Assembly: GCA_017305835.1 (NCBI GenBank)
Contig: JAFKJY010000067.1
Location: forward strand, 1-54,389
From: Hyphomicrobiales bacterium
GTDB lineage: Bacteria > Pseudomonadota > Alphaproteobacteria > Rhizobiales > Rhizobiaceae
Direction: 5' to 3'
Length of the DNA: 54,389 bases
Part shown: piece after piece, positions 48,529-54,389 of the stretch
How the letters are laid out: each line of letters opens with the position of its first letter
How positions within the stretch are numbered: position 1 is the first letter of the stretch
Translations under genes and position numbers: made by a program
The notes under the pieces: generated by a model
The model's input: only the letters and a program-made list of their open reading frames with translations
Database searches by the model: none
What the model was told of the DNA's origin: nothing

Positions 48529-49407
48529 ATGGCAGACGCCCACGCGAAGCATCACGACTACCACCTCGTCAACCCGAGCCCCTGGCCGTTCACCGGAGCG
48601 GTCGGCGCGCTGGTCATGGCGATCGGTGGCGTCGCCTGGATGCAGTACCTGAAGGGCAACGAGTTCCACCTGTTCGGCCTGAACATCGCCAGCCCGTGGC
48701 TGTTCTTCGTCGGCCTGGCGATCGTGCTCTACACGATGTTCGCGTGGTGGTCGGACACGATCAAGGAGGCGCATGAGGGCTTCCACACCCGCGTCGTGTC
48801 GCTGCACCTGCGCTACGGCATGATCATGTTCATCGCCTCCGAGGTGATGTTCTTCGTCGCCTGGTTCTGGGCCTTCTTCGACGCCAGCCTCTATCCCAAC
48901 GAGGCGGTCCAGGCCGCGCGGACCCAGTTCACCGGCGGCCACTGGCCGCCCGTCGGCATCGAGGTGCTGAACCCCTGGCACCTGCCGCTCTACAACACCA
49001 TCATCCTGCTGCTGTCGGGCACGACGGTCACCTGGGCGCACCATGCCCTGCTGCACAACGACCGCAAGGGCCTCGTCTGGGGCCTGGTCATCACCGTGTG
49101 CCTGGGCGCGCTGTTCTCCTGCGTTCAGGCCTACGAGTACATCCACGCTCCGTTCGGCTTCAAGGATTCGATCTACGGCGCGACCTTCTTCATGGCGACC
49201 GGCTTCCACGGCTTCCATGTGCTGATCGGCACGATCTTCCTGCTGGTCTGCCTGCTGCGGGCGGTCGCCGGCGACTTCACGCCGAAGCAGCATTTCGGCT
49301 TCGAGGCGGCCGCCTGGTACTGGCACTTCGTCGACGTGGTCTGGCTGTTCCTCTTCGCCTGCATCTACGTCTGGGCCTCCGCCGGCGCCGTCATCGCCGA
49401 ACATTGA
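48529..49407 (+). CDS. ctaE: Cytochrome c oxidase subunit III
   Basis: A 292-residue membrane subunit with seven helices that stabilises subunit [22 protein letters not shown] holds the conserved Glu, and [16 protein letters not shown] [19 protein letters not shown] and [19 protein letters not shown] are diagnostic. Start: ATG at 48529 has GGGGGA at fair spacing; the ATG at 48523 overlaps the ctaG stop (ATGA) but has no room for an RBS. Ends before a terminator-like hairpin. Confidence 0.96.
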   Translation: MADAHAKHHDYHLVNPSPWPFTGAVGALVMAIGGVAWMQYLKGNEFHLFGLNIASPWLFFVGLAIVLYTMFAWWSDTIKEAHEGFHTRVVSLHLRYGMIMFIASEVMFFVAWFWAFFDASLYPNEAVQAARTQFTGGHWPPVGIEVLNPWHLPLYNTIILLLSGTTVTWAHHALLHNDRKGLVWGLVITVCLGALFSCVQAYEYIHAPFGFKDSIYGATFFMATGFHGFHVLIGTIFLLVCLLRAVAGDFTPKQHFGFEAAAWYWHFVDVVWLFLFACIYVWASAGAVIAEH

Positions 49408-49437
49408 ACGGACGGGCCCGTTCCATGCGAAGCGGTC

Positions 49438-49456
49438 GCGGCCACGCGGCCGCTTT
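49438..49456 (+). terminator. Hairpin after ctaE
   Basis: GCGGCC-ACGC-GGCCGC followed by TTT; flanked by AGCGG on the left. A moderate intrinsic terminator separating the oxidase core from DUF983-surf1. Confidence 0.4.
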
Positions 49457-49504
49457 CGCGTTTGTGGCGCCTGCCGGCGGCGGGCACCGGCTACGGAGAC
49501 GATC

Positions 49505-49900
49505 ATGAGCGAGCATGAACACGACAGCGCGATCTGGCCGCCCGTCGAGCCGATCCGGGCGGGGCTCGCCGGCCGCTGCCCCCGTTGCGGCGAGGGCCGG
49601 CTGTTCTCCGGTTTCCTGACGGTGGCCGAAAGCTGCGGCGTGTGTGGTCTCGACTACTCCTTCGCCGACGCCGGCGACGGCCCCGCCGTCTTCGTCATCC
49701 TCATCATCGGCTTCATCGTGGTCGGGCTGGCGCTGTGGATGGAGGTCTCGTTCTCGCCGCCGCTGTGGCTGCACTTCCTGCTCTGGGTGCCGCTGACGCT
49801 GGTGCTGGCGCTCACCGCGCTGCGGCTGATCAAGGGTATCCTCATCACCCTCCAGTACCGCAACAAGGCTGCTGAGGGGCGGCTGGACCAGCCGCGATGA
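49505..49900 (+). CDS. DUF983 family membrane protein
   Basis: A 131-residue protein with two zinc-knuckle-like pairs in the N-terminal part (CPRCGEGRLF and CGVCGLDYSF) and two membrane helices (VFVILIIGFIVVGLALWMEV; LLWVPLTLVLALTALRLIKG). DUF983 genes commonly follow oxidase subunit III in alphaproteobacteria, implying a role in oxidase assembly or metal handling, not proven. It overlaps surf1 by four bases. Confidence 0.92.
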   Translation: MSEHEHDSAIWPPVEPIRAGLAGRCPRCGEGRLFSGFLTVAESCGVCGLDYSFADAGDGPAVFVILIIGFIVVGLALWMEVSFSPPLWLHFLLWVPLTLVLALTALRLIKGILITLQYRNKAAEGRLDQPR

Positions 49901-50661
49901 GCGCGGCCCGCGCCGCCGGCGCCCCGCTCTGGCGCAGCGCCCTGTGGCTGGCCCTGCTGGTCGCGGTCTTCGCCGTGCTGGTCGGGCTGGGCACGTGGCA
50001 GGTGCAGCGCCTGCACTGGAAGGAGGGGCTGCTCGCCTCGATCGACCAGCGCATCCATTCCGCCCCGCTGCCGCTGGCCGACATCGAGCGCCGTTTCGCC
50101 GAGACCCATGACGTCGACTACACGCCGGTCGCCGTCGCCGGCTCCTTCGTGCACGAGGACGAACGCCACTTCTTCGCCACGTGGAAGGGCGATTCGGGTT
50201 ACTACGTCTACACGCCGCTCAGGCTGGCCGACGGCCGCTACCTCTTCGTCAACCGCGGCTTCGTGCCGTTCGACCGCAAGGACCCCGCGACGCGGCAGCA
50301 GGGGCAGGTCGAGGGGCAGGTCGAGCTGACCGGGCTGGCGCGCAACCCGCTGCCGGGCAAGCCCTCCAGCCTCGTTCCCGACAACGACCCGGCCAAGAAC
50401 ATCTTCTACTGGAAGGACCTCGCGGCGATGACGGCGACCTCCGGCCTGCCGGCCGGCGCGGTCGTGCTGCCCTTCTTCGTCGATGCCGGCCCGGCGCCCA
50501 ATCCGGGCGGGCTGCCGGTCGGCGGCGTGACGATGGTCGACCTGCCCAACGACCACCTGCAATACGCCGTCACCTGGTACGGGCTGGCGGGCTGCCTGGT
50601 CGCGGTGGCCGGGCTGTGGTTCTGGCGCAGGCGGCACCCGGCGGCCGATGGCCGCCCCTGA
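49897..50661 (+). CDS. surf1: SURF1 family cytochrome oxidase assembly protein
   Basis: A 254-residue protein with two terminal membrane helices (LWLALLVAVFAVLVGLGTWQ; YGLAGCLVAVAGLWFW) flanking a periplasmic domain. GTWQVQRLHWKEGLL near the N terminus and the GY(Y)V-TPL-NRG-VP segment (YYVYTPLRLADGRYLFVNRG) are SURF1 signatures. It helps place heme a in subunit I, consistent with its operon position. ATGA overlap with DUF983. Confidence 0.95.
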   Translation: MSAARAAGAPLWRSALWLALLVAVFAVLVGLGTWQVQRLHWKEGLLASIDQRIHSAPLPLADIERRFAETHDVDYTPVAVAGSFVHEDERHFFATWKGDSGYYVYTPLRLADGRYLFVNRGFVPFDRKDPATRQQGQVEGQVELTGLARNPLPGKPSSLVPDNDPAKNIFYWKDLAAMTATSGLPAGAVVLPFFVDAGPAPNPGGLPVGGVTMVDLPNDHLQYAVTWYGLAGCLVAVAGLWFWRRRHPAADGRP

Positions 50662-50709
50662 GCGGTTGCCCTTGACATGCACCCGCGCCCGACGCCATCT
50701 GCCCCCGAC

Positions 50710-51723
50710 ATGAACGCCATACCGAAGATGCCCCCGAAGCCGCCTTTGACGATCAGGCTCTGCCAGCCGCGCGGCTTCTGCGCCGGCGTGGATCGCGCCA
50801 TCCAGATCGTCGTGCTGGCGCTGAAGAAATACGGCGCGCCGGTCTATGTGCGCCACGAGATCGTGCACAACCGCTATGTGGTCGAGGGTCTGCAGGCGAG
50901 GGGGGCCGTCTTCGTCGAGGAACTCGACGAGATCCCGGCCGAGCATCGCCATTGCCCGGTGGTGTTCTCCGCCCACGGCGTGCCGAAATCGGTTCCCGCC
51001 GACGCCACCGCCCGTGACCTGTTCTATCTCGACGCGACCTGTCCGCTGGTCTCCAAGGTGCACAAGCAGGCGATCCGCCATGCCCGCCACGGCCGCCACG
51101 TACTGCTGGTCGGCCATGCCGGCCACCCGGAGGTGATCGGCACGATGGGCCAGCTTCCGGCGGGCTCCGTCACGCTGGTCGAGACGGAGGAGGACGCGCG
51201 CGCCCTTGAGGTCGCCGATCCGTCCGCGCTGGGCTACGTCACCCAGACGACGCTGTCGGTCGACGATACGGCCGGCATCATCGCCGCGCTGGAGCGGCGC
51301 TTCCCCGAGCTTCAGGCGCCGGCGGCCGAATCGATCTGCTACGCCACCACCAACCGCCAGGAGGCGGTGAAGGAAGCCGCGCCCGGCAGCGACCTGTTCC
51401 TCATCGTCGGCGCGCCGAACTCGTCCAACTCGAAGCGGCTGGTCGAGGTCGCCGAGCGGTCGGGGGCGAAACGCGGGCTGCTGGTGCAGCGCGCCGCCGA
51501 GATCCCGTGGGACGAGCTCGGCGGGCTGCGTACGCTTGGCCTGTCGGCCGGCGCCTCCGCCCCGGAGATCATCGTCGACGAGATCATCGAGGCCTTCCGC
51601 GCCCGCTTCGAGGTCACGGTCGAGCTGGCGACGACGGCCGAGGAGAACGAGACTTTTCCGGTCAACCGCGAGCTGCGCGACGTCGAGCTGACCGCGGCCG
51701 ACATGGCCTTCGTCAACGGCTGA
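50710..51723 (+). CDS. ispH: 4-hydroxy-3-methylbut-2-enyl diphosphate reductase
   Basis: A protein of about 337 residues with a 4Fe-4S cluster, making IPP and DMAPP in the last MEP step. Cluster Cys occur in [25 protein letters not shown] and [10 protein letters not shown]; the catalytic Glu lies in [11 protein letters not shown] or nearby. Start is uncertain: ATGs at 50677, 50710 and 50728 are all in frame, and none has a good RBS. A CTTGAC at 50670-50675 suggests a local promoter, which favours 50710 or 50728. thrB follows after seven bases. Confidence 0.94.
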   Translation: MNAIPKMPPKPPLTIRLCQPRGFCAGVDRAIQIVVLALKKYGAPVYVRHEIVHNRYVVEGLQARGAVFVEELDEIPAEHRHCPVVFSAHGVPKSVPADATARDLFYLDATCPLVSKVHKQAIRHARHGRHVLLVGHAGHPEVIGTMGQLPAGSVTLVETEEDARALEVADPSALGYVTQTTLSVDDTAGIIAALERRFPELQAPAAESICYATTNRQEAVKEAAPGSDLFLIVGAPNSSNSKRLVEVAERSGAKRGLLVQRAAEIPWDELGGLRTLGLSAGASAPEIIVDEIIEAFRARFEVTVELATTAEENETFPVNRELRDVELTAADMAFVNG

Positions 51724-51730
51724 GGCGCTG

Positions 51731-52708
51731 ATGGCCGTCTACACCGACATCTCCGAGGCTGAGCTCGCCGCCTTCCTGCGCGACTACGCGATCGGCGAGC
51801 TGACCTCCTACAAGGGCATCGCCGAGGGGGTGGAGAACTCGAACTACCTGCTCCACACCTCGACCGGTCCCTATTTCCTCACCCTCTACGAGAAGCGGGT
51901 GAACCGCGACGACCTGCCGTTCTTCCTCGGCCTGATGGGGCATCTGGCCGGCAAGGGCGTGCGCTGCCCGGTGCCGATCCAGCGCCGCGACGGCGGCTTC
52001 CTCGGCGAGCTGGCAGGCCGGCCCGCGGCGGTCGTCAGCTATCTCGAGGGCATGTGGCCGCGCCGCCCGACGGCGGAGCATTGCCGCGCCGTCGGCGCCG
52101 CGCTCGCCACCATGCATCTCGCCGGGCAGGATTTCGCGCTTACCCGCCGCAACGCGCTCACCGTCGACGGCTGGCGGCCGCTCTGGGAGCGGGCGCGCGA
52201 CCGCGCCGACGAGGTCGAGAAGGGGCTTGTCGCGGAGGCCGAGGCCGAGCTCGACCTCTTGGAGGCGAACTGGCCGTCCGGCCTGCCGCGCGGCGTCATC
52301 CATGCCGACCTGTTCCCGGACAACGTGCTGTTCCTCGGCAAGGAGCCGGGGCTGATCGATTTCTACTTCGCCTGCACTGACTTCCTCGCCTACGACGTGG
52401 CGGTCTGCCTCAACGCTTGGTGCTTCGAGCGCGACAATTCGTTCAACCTGACCAAGGGCGCGCAGCTCCTGCGCAGCTATTGCGAGGTGCGCCCGCTCTC
52501 GGCCGCCGAGATCGCGGCGCTGCCGCTCCTGGCGCGCGGGGCGGCGATCCGCTTCATGCTGACGCGGCTCTACGACTGGCTCAACACGCCGCCGGGCAGC
52601 CTGGTCGTCAAGAAGGACCCGCTCGAATACCTGCGCAAGCTGCGCTTCCACCGCGCCGTCCGCTCGGCGGCCGAATATGGCTATGCCGAGCCGGTGGCGG
52701 CAGGATGA
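51731..52708 (+). CDS. thrB: Homoserine kinase (APH-fold type)
   Basis: A 325-residue kinase of the aminoglycoside-phosphotransferase fold used for threonine synthesis in alphaproteobacteria, unrelated to the GHMP-type ThrB of E. coli. [21 protein letters not shown] is the nucleotide-binding region, and [15 protein letters not shown] is the catalytic loop (Asp as base), followed by [17 protein letters not shown] for metal. Full length. It overlaps rnhA by four bases (ATGA). Confidence 0.94.
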   Translation: MAVYTDISEAELAAFLRDYAIGELTSYKGIAEGVENSNYLLHTSTGPYFLTLYEKRVNRDDLPFFLGLMGHLAGKGVRCPVPIQRRDGGFLGELAGRPAAVVSYLEGMWPRRPTAEHCRAVGAALATMHLAGQDFALTRRNALTVDGWRPLWERARDRADEVEKGLVAEAEAELDLLEANWPSGLPRGVIHADLFPDNVLFLGKEPGLIDFYFACTDFLAYDVAVCLNAWCFERDNSFNLTKGAQLLRSYCEVRPLSAAEIAALPLLARGAAIRFMLTRLYDWLNTPPGSLVVKKDPLEYLRKLRFHRAVRSAAEYGYAEPVAAG

Positions 52709-53220
52709 AGGCGGTCGAGATCTTCACCGACGGGGCCTGTTCGGGCAATCCGGGGCCGGGCGGCTGGGGCGCCATCCTGCGCTACAACGGCAAGGTCCGG
52801 GAGCTGCATGGCGGCGAGGCGCTGACCACCAACAACCGCATGGAGCTGACGGCCGCGACCCGCGCCCTCTCGGCGCTGAAGGAGCCGTGCAAGGTCGACC
52901 TCTACACCGACAGCAAATACGTCATGGACGGCATTTCCGGCTGGATCCACGGCTGGAAGCGCAATGGCTGGCGCACCGCCGACAAGAAGCCGGTGAAGAA
53001 CGGCGAGCTGTGGCAGGAGCTAGACGCCGCGCGCAACCGCCATCAGGTCGAATGGCACTGGGTGAAGGGCCACGCCGGCCACCCGGAGAACGAGCGGGCC
53101 GACGAACTGGCCCGCCTCGGCATGGCGGAATTCAAGCCGAAGAAGGCGCCGAAGCCGGACGAGGGCGCGCCGGACACTACTCCGGCCCCGAAGCAGGTCC
53201 GACGCACCTTCACGAGGTAG
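52705..53220 (+). CDS. rnhA: Ribonuclease HI
   Basis: A 171-residue type 1 RNase H, degrading RNA in RNA-DNA hybrids. The four metal-binding residues are intact: Asp9 ([17 protein letters not shown]), Glu47 (NNRMELTA), Asp69 (LYTDSKYV) and Asp133 (NERADELA). The basic handle ([11 protein letters not shown]) is present. The last 30 residues are Pro/Lys-rich ([20 protein letters not shown]) and dispensable in relatives. ATG overlaps the thrB stop. Only three bases separate it from the convergent peroxiredoxin. Confidence 0.97.
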   Translation: MKAVEIFTDGACSGNPGPGGWGAILRYNGKVRELHGGEALTTNNRMELTAATRALSALKEPCKVDLYTDSKYVMDGISGWIHGWKRNGWRTADKKPVKNGELWQELDAARNRHQVEWHWVKGHAGHPENERADELARLGMAEFKPKKAPKPDEGAPDTTPAPKQVRRTFTR

Positions 53221-53223
53221 GTT

Positions 53224-53706
53224 TCAGAGAAGCTCGAGGATGCGGGTGGCGCCGGTGGCTTCCACGCCGGGCTTCTCCTCGACGTTCACCGCCTTGACGA
53301 TGCCGTCGTCGACGATCATCGAGAAGCGGCGCACGCGCGTGCCCATGCCGCCCTTCGACATGTCGGTATCGAGTCCCATCGCGCGGGCGAAGTCGCCATT
53401 GCCGTCCGACAGATAGTCGATCTTGCCCTCGCCGCCGGAGGCGCGCGCCCAGGCGCCCATCACGAACGGGTCGTTGACCGCGACGACGGCGATGGCGTCG
53501 ACGCCCTTGCGCAGGATCGCGTCGCGGTTCTCCAGATAGCCGGGCAGGTGGTTGTTGCTGCAGGTCGGCGTGAATGCGCCCGGCACGCCGAACAGCACGA
53601 CCTTGCGGCCGCCGAAATAGCTGCCGACGCCCACCTCCTTCGGGCCGTCCGCGGTCGCGATCTTGAGCGTTGCCTCGGGAAGCTTGTCGCCGGCGGAGAT
53701 GGTCAT
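53224..53706 (-). CDS. Peroxiredoxin (Prx5/AhpE-like redoxin)
   Basis: A 160-residue thiol peroxidase of the Prx5 group. The peroxidatic Cys49 is in VPGAFTPTCSNNHLPGY, with Thr46 and a conserved Arg further on (GTRVRRFSMIVDDG). No clear resolving Cys is visible, so it is probably a 1-Cys type reduced by glutaredoxin or thioredoxin. No signal peptide, hence cytoplasmic. ATG at 53706; upstream frames are non-coding. Convergent with rnhA. Confidence 0.94.
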   Translation of the reverse strand: MTISAGDKLPEATLKIATADGPKEVGVGSYFGGRKVVLFGVPGAFTPTCSNNHLPGYLENRDAILRKGVDAIAVVAVNDPFVMGAWARASGGEGKIDYLSDGNGDFARAMGLDTDMSKGGMGTRVRRFSMIVDDGIVKAVNVEEKPGVEATGATRILELL

Positions 53707-53789
53707 TGGGCTGGTCCTTGCCTGGGAGGAGAGGGATGCGCGCAGATATAGCCTGCCGGGCGGGTAGGGCAAGACACGGAGCCGCGAGC

Positions 53790-54389
53790 CTATTGCGCCA
53801 CGTCGACCGTTCCGGCCACGGCCTCGTCGCCGGCGGCCAGCGTGTAGGCGAGCCGCGTGCCGCCCGCCATCGGCTCCAGCAGCGGCACCCGGAACGCCAG
53901 ATGCCCGGCCTCGGCGCTGCGCTCCGGCGTGCCGAAGATCGGCCCGGCGTCGGAGGCGAGGAACAGCTCCGCCGTGGCCGGCCCCTCGGCCTCGACCAGC
54001 AGGCTCTCGCCATCGACCCGCGCCGAGGCGACGCGCAGGCCGGGCTGGGGCGCGCCGGGCAACGCCGCGAAGGCGTCGGTGACCACCTGCTCCTCGTCGG
54101 CGAGGCTCTCCGCGGCGGCCGTCTCGACGCGAAAGCTCGCCTGCACGGGGATGCAGATGTCGCGGCAGACGCCGAGGAAGACGGAGGCGTCCAGCGTGCC
54201 GGCTCCCGCGGGCGGCGAAAGGGTCAGCGCGAAGGCGACGGGCTGGTCGTAGTCGGCCCAGACGTCGCCGCCGTCCTCGTGGCGCTGCGGCGCCGGAAAA
54301 CCCATCTCGGTCGCGACCGGCCGGCCGTCCGCCGTGACCGTGACGGACGGCGGCACGCCCGAGCCGCCCGGCTCGCGCCAGTAGGTCTT
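53790..54389 (-). CDS. DsbD N-terminal-like (protein-disulfide reductase family) protein, partial
   Basis: The last 199 codons of a gene that continues past the right edge. The visible part starts KTYWREPGGSGVPPSV and includes ASVFLGVCRDICIPVQ, the CxxxC of the N-terminal DsbD domain, which receives electrons in the periplasm or handles copper and thiols. A second beta-rich stretch follows. No thioredoxin domain or further helices lie before the stop, so this is a free-standing DsbD-alpha-like protein rather than full DsbD. The signal peptide would lie outside the window. Confidence 0.82.
   Translation of the reverse strand, partial: KTYWREPGGSGVPPSVTVTADGRPVATEMGFPAPQRHEDGGDVWADYDQPVAFALTLSPPAGAGTLDASVFLGVCRDICIPVQASFRVETAAAESLADEEQVVTDAFAALPGAPQPGLRVASARVDGESLLVEAEGPATAELFLASDAGPIFGTPERSAEAGHLAFRVPLLEPMAGGTRLAYTLAAGDEAVAGTVDVAQ

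Overview
This window is a GC-rich chromosomal segment from an alphaproteobacterium, most likely order Hyphomicrobiales (Rhizobiales) and close to the Mesorhizobium/Phyllobacteriaceae group. The evidence is gene content and order (aa3 oxidase operon followed by surf1, ispH, thrB, rnhA and a peroxiredoxin), rhizobial families (DUF6101-like, DUF1344, IalB, DUF2007), promoters of the form CTTGAN-N17-(T)ATNNT, and dispersed palindromes typical of that order. The species cannot be fixed from the sequence alone. No rRNA, tRNA, CRISPR array, prophage or insertion sequence was seen.

Layout. 1-3170 (minus): moaB (cut by the left edge), ispE, a small membrane protein, an S49 peptidase, a TrmN6-like methyltransferase and a DUF2007 protein. 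3331-16279 (mostly plus): polyprenyl diphosphate synthase, a divergent ClC protein, an exported TPR/LysM protein, glyQ, an isochorismatase-fold hydrolase, glyS, two exported proteins on minus, Sua5 and an FAD-linked 2-hydroxyacid dehydrogenase. 16462-20116: a DUF6101-like gene, then minus-strand YdeI-like, NAD(P)-binding, ubiA and a vapBC toxin-antitoxin (TA) pair. 20276-28838: purD, a Cys-rich small protein, an acyl-CoA dehydrogenase with an enoyl-CoA isomerase-like gene, an NTF2-like gene with pdxH, a lipoprotein, a DnaJ-type cochaperone, fabI and a phosphatase. 28864-35651: DUF1344, aroC, ribB with a degenerate ribA domain, a membrane protein, an HDAC-like deacetylase, xseB, a phd-vapC TA pair and a pirin. 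35744-43827: dxs, tlyA, an Fe-S RNA methyltransferase, an xre-res TA pair, tldD, YbjN and IalB proteins. 44172-54389: the cytochrome aa3 oxidase operon (coxB, coxA, ctaB, coxF, ctaG, coxC, DUF983, surf1), ispH, thrB, rnhA, a peroxiredoxin and the end of a DsbD-type gene cut by the right edge.

How the genes relate. Much of the window is isoprenoid supply and use: dxs, ispE and ispH (MEP pathway), a long-chain polyprenyl synthase, ubiA (ubiquinone) and ctaB (heme O for aa3 oxidase). The rest is translation (glyQS, Sua5, RNA methyltransferases), cofactor synthesis (MoaB, RibB, PdxH), fatty-acid metabolism (FabI, FadE, isomerase) and envelope proteins.

The least ordinary content is small. Three TA modules sit at junctions between core genes, each with a near-consensus promoter whose -10 or spacer is overlapped by a palindrome. 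Two intergenic stem-loops (28144-28241 and 30447-30543) are each built from about four 7-bp tandem units per arm, with one systematic mismatch per unit, and each ends at or near the start codon of the next gene. There are also three copies of a TTCTCCCC-type hairpin and one composite Rhizobiales-type palindromic element.
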